Positions 57,563 to 64,000 of a stretch of 64,000 bases of DNA are shown here, one piece after another. The position numbers were made by a program, and so were the translations under genes. Below the pieces are notes generated by a model. It made no database searches and was not told the origin of the DNA. It worked only from the letters and a program-made list of their open reading frames with translations. The stretch is from positions 1 to 64,000 of the forward strand of contig NZ_JRPL02000001.1 of the NCBI RefSeq assembly GCF_000765905.2, given 5' to 3'. The DNA is from Helicobacter trogontum (GTDB lineage Bacteria; Campylobacterota; Campylobacteria; Campylobacterales; Helicobacteraceae). The first letter of the stretch is position 1, and the number at the start of each line of letters is the position of its first letter.

Positions 57563-58003
57563 TTATTGCAATAGCTTTTTTGCCATATCCGATATTCTTT
57601 TGCCCGTAGCCACCGCATTAAGACTTTTTGCTGCACCCATAACCTTACCCAAATCCTTAGAATCCTTTGCGCCAACCTTTTCTATAATCTCTTTTATTGC
57701 GCTCTCCAACTCATCGTCATCAAGTTGTTTAGGCAAATAATGCATAATAAGTTCAATCTCATAACTCTCTTTGTCCGCTAAATCCTGCCGATTTGCACTT
57801 AAGTAGCTCTCTTTTGCATCCTCTCTTTGCTTCAATGCTGTCTTTAAGATACCTATGCAATCCTCATCACTCAACACAATCCTTTTGTCAATTTCAACTT
57901 GTTTTAACGCTGAATGTAGTGTCCTTAACGCGTCCCTCTTTACATTATCACCATTTTTCATTGCCTCTTTAATGTCTGCCATTATAGAATCTTTGATACT
58001 CAT
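57563..58003 (-). CDS. yqeY: YqeY/GatB-YqeY domain protein
   Basis: A 146-residue protein. SIKDSIMADIKEAMKNGDNVKRDALRTLHSALKQVEIDKR and the C-terminal DLGKVMGAAKSLNAVATGKRISDMAKKLL match the YqeY family. The C-terminal domain is shared with the tRNA-binding tail of GatB. Its physiological role is unknown in general. It is divergent from flgH. Confidence 0.9.
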   Translation of the reverse strand: MSIKDSIMADIKEAMKNGDNVKRDALRTLHSALKQVEIDKRIVLSDEDCIGILKTALKQREDAKESYLSANRQDLADKESYEIELIMHYLPKQLDDDELESAIKEIIEKVGAKDSKDLGKVMGAAKSLNAVATGKRISDMAKKLLQ

Positions 58004-58016
58004 ATAAATCCTTGTT

Positions 58017-58031
58017 GGGAATGTAATTTGC
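58017..58031 (+). promoter_or_regulatory. Sigma-54 promoter of flgH
   Basis: GGGAATGTAATTTGC: GG at 58018-58019 and GC at 58030-58031 keep exact -24/-12 spacing, with TTTGC at -12. The transcript start would be near 58042, about 23 bases before the flgH ATG. The -24 side is a poorer match than at the other two sites. Confidence 0.75.
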
Positions 58032-58064
58032 TTTAATTATACAATATTTTACTAAAGGATGAGT

Positions 58065-58763
58065 ATGAGAAAAATAGGTTTGGCGTTATTGCTCCCTGCA
58101 CTGCTTTGTGCATATGAACCAGAAATTGATATGAATGCACCAGATTATGTAAATGATATGCCATCAAAAGACTTCGTGCCAGAGTTTTCAAGACCAGGTT
58201 CTTTATTTGGACAGGGAGAAAGACCACTATTTGCAGATCGCAGAGCGATGCGCGTTGATGATTTGATTACCATTAAAATCAAAGAAAACATTACCAATGA
58301 TTTTAAAATTGACAAAAAATATAGTGGAAGTAGTGGTGGAAACATTACTCCTGCGCAAATGACTTATAATGGACAAGACGCACAGCAGCAAGCAAACACA
58401 GTTTATCTAAATGATCAAGTCAATTATACGCTAACAAAACCTAACAATGCGACTAACTTTCAAGGCGGGGGCACATATTCTCAATCACAGAATCTTGCCT
58501 TAACAATTACAGCGAGAATCTTAAAAGTTATGGAAAATGGTAATTACTTTATTTATGGCAAACAAGAAATGCTTGTAAATGGTGAAAAACAGATTATACA
58601 AATAAGCGGTGTTATCCGCCCCTACGATATACAGCAAAATAACACTATCGAAAGTCAATATATTGCTGATAGTAAAATTTCTATTGTAAGTGTTGGCAAA
58701 ATCTCTGAAACTTTGGCAAAGAAGCCAACCACAGACGCTATCGAATCAAACTGGCCATATTAA
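58065..58763 (+). CDS. flgH: Flagellar L-ring protein FlgH
   Basis: A 232-residue outer-membrane ring protein. SLFGQGERPLFADRRAMRVDDLITIKIKE and the C-terminal NGNYFIYGKQEMLVNGEKQIIQISGVIRPYDI are diagnostic. The N-terminal signal (about 17 residues) ends LLCAYEP; the Cys follows Leu, so a standard lipobox is not present. ATG at 58065 has AAAGGA six bases upstream; ATG at 58059 is too close to it. Confidence 0.95.
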   Translation: MRKIGLALLLPALLCAYEPEIDMNAPDYVNDMPSKDFVPEFSRPGSLFGQGERPLFADRRAMRVDDLITIKIKENITNDFKIDKKYSGSSGGNITPAQMTYNGQDAQQQANTVYLNDQVNYTLTKPNNATNFQGGGTYSQSQNLALTITARILKVMENGNYFIYGKQEMLVNGEKQIIQISGVIRPYDIQQNNTIESQYIADSKISIVSVGKISETLAKKPTTDAIESNWPY

Positions 58764-59005
58764 GCCTCTTGTGCCATACTCTTACCTAATAACTAAGCAT
58801 TATGCCATGTGGCCTAGCTTAGTATTGATAAACCTTGGGATACACTTATTTTTGCACCAAATCCCTTGTAGATACCTAAGTGTAAATAAACAAGAATGGC
58901 TATCTGTCTAAAGATATCCAAACTATGCCGCTCCCAATACATTTCTAAATCACACAAATAGTAATCAAAAACTCCTGCCTACATCTTATTGTATTGCAAG
59001 ACTTG

Positions 59006-59398
59006 TTATGGCGTATCCTGAAGTAAACTTGGGTCACGCACTTCAAATCGTATGTATGTTTTTTGTGGGTAAAAATACATAGCAACGTGATTTAAAAGTG
59101 CATTTGGGTAGTAAAGATAGACTGCTTGTTGTATAGATTCTAAACCTACACTTTGACATTCAAAAAGCCACGCATTTCCATTATGACTGCACTCTTTATA
59201 AAAAATGAGTGCATCATTACTTTTACCATTGTCTACATATGCAAGATTCTGTAATTGTTTATCTTGAGTTGGCATTACATTATCGTGTGCCAACCCAATA
59301 CTTTGCAATTGAAGCAATGGGCTATAACAGCCAGAATAAAGCAGAATCATAAAAAACATAGGCAAAAACACTATTCGTGTAGAAAACTTATTTCGCAT
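59006..59398 (-). CDS. Small lipoprotein of unknown function (second)
   Basis: A 130-residue protein. The N-terminal hydrophobic segment ends at the lipobox LYSGC (Cys24), so lipid attachment and outer or inner membrane location are likely. The remainder has no domain I recognise. It overlaps the preceding lipoprotein gene by 11 bases, so the two are translated from one message. Confidence 0.75.
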   Translation of the reverse strand: MRNKFSTRIVFLPMFFMILLYSGCYSPLLQLQSIGLAHDNVMPTQDKQLQNLAYVDNGKSNDALIFYKECSHNGNAWLFECQSVGLESIQQAVYLYYPNALLNHVAMYFYPQKTYIRFEVRDPSLLQDTP

Positions 59399-59789
59399 TT
59401 ACATTCCCCAGTATAAGACATTTTTTCTGCCATATAAGCATATTCCAACTCTGCTGCCATATACCAACTTGTGTGAATGTGTATTGTGCGGTATTTTTGT
59501 ATGCCTCTTTCAAAAGATTCTCAAATGTTAGAATCCTATATTGTTTAGATGCGTTAAAAGGTGTAAAACTTACGCAGATTCTAGCAAGCTCTTTTTGTGG
59601 TTTTTTTGGTAATGTATTTGGCAATATTTGCAAATTATGTAGTCGTCCTAGATACACCACCCTATCATCTTTTTTTGTATGCTGCACACTACAACCCGCA
59701 TAAAAACTAATTAGTGTAAAACATAATGCCTGTATACAGAAGATTCTAAGGCAAGAATTCTTTAATAATACCCTAAGATTTTCCACCAA
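59388..59789 (-). CDS. Small lipoprotein of unknown function (first)
   Basis: A 133-residue protein. The hydrophobic segment ends at SFYAGC, a lipobox. The longest frame starts with TTG, and a GTG follows one codon later; no ATG is suitable, so the start is uncertain. The 5' end overlaps the carrier gene by 28 bases, which points to coupled translation. No domain is recognised. The mature part has one conserved-looking segment ARICVSFTPFNASKQYRILTFE. Confidence 0.65.
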   Translation of the reverse strand: MVENLRVLLKNSCLRIFCIQALCFTLISFYAGCSVQHTKKDDRVVYLGRLHNLQILPNTLPKKPQKELARICVSFTPFNASKQYRILTFENLLKEAYKNTAQYTFTQVGIWQQSWNMLIWQKKCLILGNVNAK

Positions 59790-61279
59790 ATACCACCGAT
59801 GACACCAAATACAATCACGCTAACAACACTCATAATAGCACCCATTTTCCACCATTCTCCAACACTTGCATATCCAGAGCCAAAGATAACAGGGGCAGTC
59901 CCTGTCGCATAGTGCGTTAAACTCATCATAATATTACCCGCTGCAGCAAGCATTAGTGCATATAACATAGGTGGTGCACCAATTGCCAAACCAGCTGAAT
60001 AAAATGCCGCAAACACTGCAGCTATATGAGCAGTTGTAGAGGCAAAAAAGTAATGCATGTAAAGATAGAGAAGGGTAAGCAACAAACACGCACCAAACCA
60101 ACCAAAACCTAATGCATTAACGCCGCTTTCAAGATATGTCGCATAATAGCTCACAACACCCAACTTACCAAGAAAACTTGCCATCATCACCAACGCACTA
60201 AACCATACCACAGTATCCCATGCACTTTTTTCTTTAAGGACATCTTCCCAAGTTAGTATCCCACTAATAAGCATTAATGCCAACCCTAAGAATGCAACTG
60301 CAGCAGAATCTATCTTAAAACCAAAGAAATTACCAATTCCAGCCCATAATGCAAGCATGATAACAAATATACCAAGCACAATTCTTTCTTGAAAGCTCAT
60401 AGCACCCATTGCTCTTAGCTCTTGTGTAGCCATGTCTTTTGCATTTTCTGTCTTTTTTATTTCAGGCGGATAGACAGCCCACACAACAAGCGGCAGCAAG
60501 AATAATACCACGATACTAGGTAAAAACATAGATAATGCCCACTGCCCCCAAGTAATATGCATGTCAATCTCTATACCATGATTATTTGCCACCTCGACAA
60601 TTTTATTTACAACCATAGGATTTGGTGCAGTTGCAGTAATAAACATACCAGAAGTAATAGGATTTATTTGAAAATTTACAAGTGCCAAATATTTACCTAT
60701 TTTATTTTGCGTATTTGTCTCAGGTTCAGAGTTAAAAGTGTGTGCAATAGAACGCATAATAGGGTGAATTATTGCTCCACCTCTAGCTGTATTTGATGGT
60801 GTAACAGGTGCTAAGATAACTTCACTGACCACAAGAGAATAGGCAATACCTAGCGTATTTTTACCAAAGAGCGATATAAAATAATAGCCGATACGTTTGC
60901 CAAGCCCAGTTTTAATAATCGCACGACTAATCATGATCGCCACACCTATCATCCAAATGAGGCTTTCATTAAAACCACTCAAAGCGTTCTTAATGCTTGC
61001 TTTCGTATCACCTGGTGCAGTTACGCAAGTGATTGCTACAATAGCAATGGCTATCATGCTTATTGCACCTATTGGCATAACCTTCAAAACAATTGCCAAG
61101 ATTGTTGCACAAAAAATCCCAAGTAAATGCCAACCTTCTGTTTTCATACCCTCTGGAGCGGGAATAATCCAAAAAGAAATCATAATACCTATACATACTA
61201 TCCCATAAAGCCTTTTTAGCTTTTTTTGCTGCTCTTCTTGTGTCGTCTGCATGTGCTGTCCCACATTATCCCCTTTCAC
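59762..61279 (-). CDS. DASS family anion:Na+ symporter (dicarboxylate/citrate type)
   Basis: A 505-residue inner-membrane carrier with about 12 helices. The two Na+-site signatures are present: TPSNTARGGAIIHPI near residue 160 and ATGTAPVIFGSGY near 462, with TAPNPM in the middle. The family imports succinate, malate, 2-oxoglutarate, citrate or tartrate; the substrate is not fixed by sequence. It is first in an operon with the two lipoproteins. The start may be any of several ATG codons in the first 50 residues. Confidence 0.9.
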   Translation of the reverse strand: MKGDNVGQHMQTTQEEQQKKLKRLYGIVCIGIMISFWIIPAPEGMKTEGWHLLGIFCATILAIVLKVMPIGAISMIAIAIVAITCVTAPGDTKASIKNALSGFNESLIWMIGVAIMISRAIIKTGLGKRIGYYFISLFGKNTLGIAYSLVVSEVILAPVTPSNTARGGAIIHPIMRSIAHTFNSEPETNTQNKIGKYLALVNFQINPITSGMFITATAPNPMVVNKIVEVANNHGIEIDMHITWGQWALSMFLPSIVVLFLLPLVVWAVYPPEIKKTENAKDMATQELRAMGAMSFQERIVLGIFVIMLALWAGIGNFFGFKIDSAAVAFLGLALMLISGILTWEDVLKEKSAWDTVVWFSALVMMASFLGKLGVVSYYATYLESGVNALGFGWFGACLLLTLLYLYMHYFFASTTAHIAAVFAAFYSAGLAIGAPPMLYALMLAAAGNIMMSLTHYATGTAPVIFGSGYASVGEWWKMGAIMSVVSVIVFGVIGGIWWKILGYY

Positions 61280-61749
61280 CTCAAGAACATAATCGCTAAG
61301 GTTATTCTACATATTGTAATATATATGCTGATAAAAACACATTATATTGCTATTTGGACTTACATTTATTGTGTTATGCTACTGCATGTAACACACAAGG
61401 GGAGGAATTTTACTTAATAGATTCTAGAATTTAACAAAATAATGGTCTACATCATGCGACATAGAATCTAAATCCCTAGAATCTGCATTTTAAATAGCAA
61501 TTATGCAAAAAAATGTATAAAGCTAAAAATAGGCATTCTTAGTATTACCATCGCAACTACATTCTGCAAGAGATCTATACCTACTGCTTGGGCATATTAT
61601 GTTCAATAAATTAGCAAATAATACAAGCAATCTTTTATAGCAATCTAGTTGAATTATATCAATACACTGAAGTATTCATGCTCACAAACACATATGCACA
61701 CGTGTGTATTCTAACTACAAACCCTAGAGTCCACATCAATTACGTCATA
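61280..61749. other. Spacer upstream of the carrier gene
   Basis: 470 AT-rich bases between two minus-strand genes. CACACGTGTG at 61698-61707 is a ten-base palindrome. No gene, tRNA or clear terminator is seen. Confidence 0.4.
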
Positions 61750-62580
61750 TCAATCCGCACTGCGAACCACTTCCTGACGTACGATTGATGCATCCTTAAG
61801 GCTTAATACACCCTGCTCTATTAAATCTTTAATCTTTTCATTGCTGTATTTGTTGTGATTATAGGCGACCACACATACCTCATCGCCCTCTTGTAAGAAT
61901 CTTGTTTCTGCAAACTCTGTGTAGCTTGTCGCACCAATAGCAATAAGTATCTTTGATGGATAATCAGCTCGTTTAATAATCTCATCAAGATTCTCAAGAA
62001 CCGCATGATCTTCTTGTGTATTGAGTTTCTTTATTATCCAATCAATGAGTTTTTTATAAAAGTAGCTATAATGCGTCAATTTCGCATTATCACCATATTG
62101 ATGTGCTTTGCCATCACAAATGAGAAAGGAAGTTAAGGAATAATTATCGCAAATCCCACCTTCCTCAAATTTATCAATAGGTAATCGCAATCCACAGCCT
62201 TTTGAAGCGGTAGAAAAGTTCTTCTTTTGACTAATCTTTGTCGCACTGCTATCATTTCGTATTGATGTATCATCAAATGCCATAAAAAACTTCGGGATAA
62301 GCGTCTTTACTTTTCCTTGCTCATATACAACTTCACACTCAAGCCCTATTTCTGGTTCTGCTTGTGCATGCAATGCTGTATCTTTTGGGAGCAGAATCTT
62401 TTTGTTATCAATGCAGTAGCGTCCTAAAAATGTATTATCTTTTGGAATATAAAATGGGAATATGCCCTTTGGTGCACCTTCCTCATCGCTTACAACATGC
62501 ACAAAATCATTAGCCTCACCCGCTTGTTCTAGATGGTTTGCAAAATTACCTGCGATACCAAATCCTAAATACTCTTTCAT
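61750..62580 (-). CDS. Uncharacterised protein, possible fumarylacetoacetase-like fold
   Basis: A 276-residue protein. ATG at 62580 has AAGGAG six bases upstream and begins MKEYLGFGIAGNFANHLEQAGEA; the frame could extend 49 codons upstream, but the upstream part looks non-coding. I believe it belongs to the DUF5718-type group. AQAEPEIGLECEVVY ... PKFFMAFDDTSIRN ... KNFSTASKGCGLRLP resembles the metal-binding Glu-Glu-Asp layout of fumarylacetoacetate hydrolases. The function is unknown and the fold call is inferred. It stands alone. Confidence 0.7.
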   Translation of the reverse strand: MKEYLGFGIAGNFANHLEQAGEANDFVHVVSDEEGAPKGIFPFYIPKDNTFLGRYCIDNKKILLPKDTALHAQAEPEIGLECEVVYEQGKVKTLIPKFFMAFDDTSIRNDSSATKISQKKNFSTASKGCGLRLPIDKFEEGGICDNYSLTSFLICDGKAHQYGDNAKLTHYSYFYKKLIDWIIKKLNTQEDHAVLENLDEIIKRADYPSKILIAIGATSYTEFAETRFLQEGDEVCVVAYNHNKYSNEKIKDLIEQGVLSLKDASIVRQEVVRSAD

Positions 62581-62849
62581 GATCTGCTCCTTACAAAATA
62601 AAAAATAAATACTAAATTGAAGTAAAATGCAATACATAAGAACATATAGATGTGTGACACTTATGCCTTTACAAGTCCAAAGTATAGTCTGTAAATTATA
62701 CAAAATGGTAAAAATTCTACATATCAATTTATCTTTTTAAAATAAGTGTAGATTGCAGTAACATTTTGTAATAAATCTAGTTTAAACTACATTGTGAAAA
62801 GCAAATATAAAAAATTAAGGTTTTTTAAAGCTTAATGATAACAATATGT

Positions 62850-62855
62850 TATAAT
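62850..62855 (+). promoter_or_regulatory. -10 box upstream of the right-edge gene
   Basis: TATAAT in GTTATAATAC, about 47 bases before the ATG at 62902. Confidence 0.45.
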
Positions 62856-62901
62856 ACAAAACTTTATCAACATCATTGAAGAATATAAAAGGACATAACA
62901 A

Positions 62902-64000
62902 ATGCCATCACGCTTTTACGCGGTGCTAAACCCCATCTATTTCATATCTATATCATTAATTTTTATAAAAAATATACTCACTTGCAAAAACGCTCACACA
63001 TATTTCAACCATCTAAAACATATCATTTTGTCTGTTGGAATCATATACATGTGCATTAATCCACTTTATGCAGTAGATGAGATTCCAAGTGATATAGCCA
63101 ATAGCGCCTTAAACAATGATGAGAATGATGAAGCGATGGTTACAACAGATAATACAGAGCAAGTAAAGATTCTCAATGTTACAACGCTAACAGATATAGA
63201 TAGCCTTAGAGAACAAACTCTATACATAGGGCAATACATTACTATCACATATCGTCTTGTGCTGCTTGATGAAGCGCGTATTGTCTATACGGAGTTTAAT
63301 CCATCGCTTGATAAACAGGATAAAAATGCAAAATCCCAAAGTGTGCAGCTCATAAAAGAAAGTGCTTGGCAAAAAGAAGATGACTACTATACAGCAACAT
63401 ATACCTTCAAGATTATACAATCAAAGATAACTATCCCTTCACTCGTTGTGCATGTGCAAAACAACTATTTGCAAGATTCCATGCAAACAGATCCTATAAA
63501 TCTTCAAGCACAAGCCCTAGATAAGACTCAAGGATATAGCGGTGTTGTAGCAGATAGCCTAAAAATCATTGATTACACCCTTGAAAATTATGATGATAAC
63601 AATAATATGATACTTATTGAGCTTGAAGGGCATGGGAGTAATTTAGAAGACTTTAGATTACCAAATATTAAAGATCAAGAGTTTGGTCAAGGCACAAAAT
63701 TTAGCGATGATGTCGCACGTGTAAATGTGCTTGCTAGGATTCCAAAAGAGCTAGATTCTATAGAGTTTAGCTACTTTGATATTAATAAACATGAATTTAT
63801 ACCTTTAAGTATTAAAAATGCGGTGAATATAGAATCTTTTGATGATGAGATTAGAGATGACCTCAACCCAAAAAGCTCATTCATAAAAATCACAAATATA
63901 ATCCTATTTGCCATGCTTGGGATCTTTTTATTAATCACATTAATAAAACGCTCATACATTGCTGCCATTACCTCATGCTTATTACTCGGTTTTATCGTAT
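62902..64000 (+). CDS. Membrane-anchored periplasmic protein (BatD-like layout), cut by window edge
   Basis: An open frame of 366 codons runs off the right edge. A first hydrophobic region (about residues 10-60, ending LYA) acts as signal or anchor. A beta-rich periplasmic domain of about 270 residues follows (KILNVTTLTDIDSLREQTLYIGQYITITYRL). A membrane helix begins at about residue 333 (IILFAMLGIFLLITLI) and another after it. The layout, with two immunoglobulin-like repeats and then helices, resembles BatD proteins, but I cannot assign it. AAAGGA lies eight bases before ATG. Confidence 0.65.
   Translation, partial: MPSRFYAVLNPIYFISISLIFIKNILTCKNAHTYFNHLKHIILSVGIIYMCINPLYAVDEIPSDIANSALNNDENDEAMVTTDNTEQVKILNVTTLTDIDSLREQTLYIGQYITITYRLVLLDEARIVYTEFNPSLDKQDKNAKSQSVQLIKESAWQKEDDYYTATYTFKIIQSKITIPSLVVHVQNNYLQDSMQTDPINLQAQALDKTQGYSGVVADSLKIIDYTLENYDDNNNMILIELEGHGSNLEDFRLPNIKDQEFGQGTKFSDDVARVNVLARIPKELDSIEFSYFDINKHEFIPLSIKNAVNIESFDDEIRDDLNPKSSFIKITNIILFAMLGIFLLITLIKRSYIAAITSCLLLGFIV

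Noticed and set aside
61690-61712. CACACGTGTG palindrome as an operator
   Set aside because: A ten-base palindrome alone is weak evidence and it is far (about 400 bases) from the start of the carrier gene downstream.
62581-62727. N-terminal extension of the uncharacterised 276-residue protein
   Set aside because: The extension (MICRIFTILYNL...) is AT-rich, lacks a ribosome site, and the ATG at 62580 has AAGGAG.

Overview
The window looks like chromosomal DNA of an AT-rich Campylobacterota bacterium, most likely a Helicobacter (Wolinella is the main alternative). The strongest evidence is a single 2882-codon gene in which the RNA polymerase beta and beta' subunits are fused, a hallmark of that group. 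Supporting evidence is the flgB-flgC-fliE-ftsI gene order, a sigma-54 flagellar regulon with RpoN, agmatine deiminase, an aminofutalosine/MTA nucleosidase, and short intergenic regions with TATAAT-like -10 boxes and no obvious -35. I cannot name the species.

Layout. 1-6.0 kb (minus strand): a chemoreceptor cut by the window edge, a pseudopilin-like protein, rpoN, a flagellar rod protein behind a sigma-54 promoter, and tsaD. 6.0-10.8 kb: agmatine deiminase, a tetR - ykkC-like - ykkD-like efflux unit, tRNA-Glu and a 37-residue ORF, with much non-coding DNA. 10.8-39.9 kb (minus strand): an almost uninterrupted translation/transcription block. Read in the direction of transcription it runs rpsJ to infA (S10 and spc clusters), a 1.3-kb gap, tRNA-Thr-Tyr-Gly-Thr, tuf, rpmG, tRNA-Trp, secE, nusG, rplK-rplA-rplJ-rplL, rpoBC, rpsL-rpsG-fusA. 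The alpha cluster (rpmJ-rpsM-rpsK-rpsD-rpoA-rplQ) is not present after infA. 40.6-44.6 kb: flgB-flgC-fliE-ftsI behind a second sigma-54 promoter. 44.9-46.9 kb: flhG and a family 9 glycosyltransferase. 47.5-64 kb: mixed housekeeping and accessory genes: fliR, an azlD without azlC, a ThiE/TenI-like protein, YceI, MATE efflux, pssA, MTA/aminofutalosine nucleosidase, ppk2, a CinA-type amidase, atpE, three tRNAs (Leu, Leu, Arg), a 14-G tract, yqeY, flgH behind a third sigma-54 promoter, a dicarboxylate-type carrier followed by two small lipoproteins, an uncharacterised protein with a possible fumarylacetoacetase-like core, and a membrane-anchored periplasmic protein cut by the right edge.

How the genes connect. 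RpoN and three sites with exact -24/-12 spacing, each in front of a flagellar gene (rod protein, flgB, flgH), form a visible regulatory circuit. FlhG, FliR and the chemoreceptor also belong to motility. The ribosomal/RNA polymerase block shows the usual overlaps and tight spacing, a possible L10 leader before rplJ and a hairpin with a U-tract between rplL and rpoBC. TetR plus two small multidrug resistance proteins form a self-contained efflux module.

I did not find a convincing new defence or biosynthetic system, CRISPR array, insertion sequence or prophage. The least explained items are the 14-G tract in a decayed-looking region, a perfect UUCG hairpin upstream of tRNA-Glu, a promoter-hairpin pair after ftsI, the 37-residue ORF, coding-like remnants upstream of flgB, and the two lipoproteins behind the carrier. 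Several start codons were moved from the longest reading frame to an internal codon with a better ribosome binding site; these are noted per gene.
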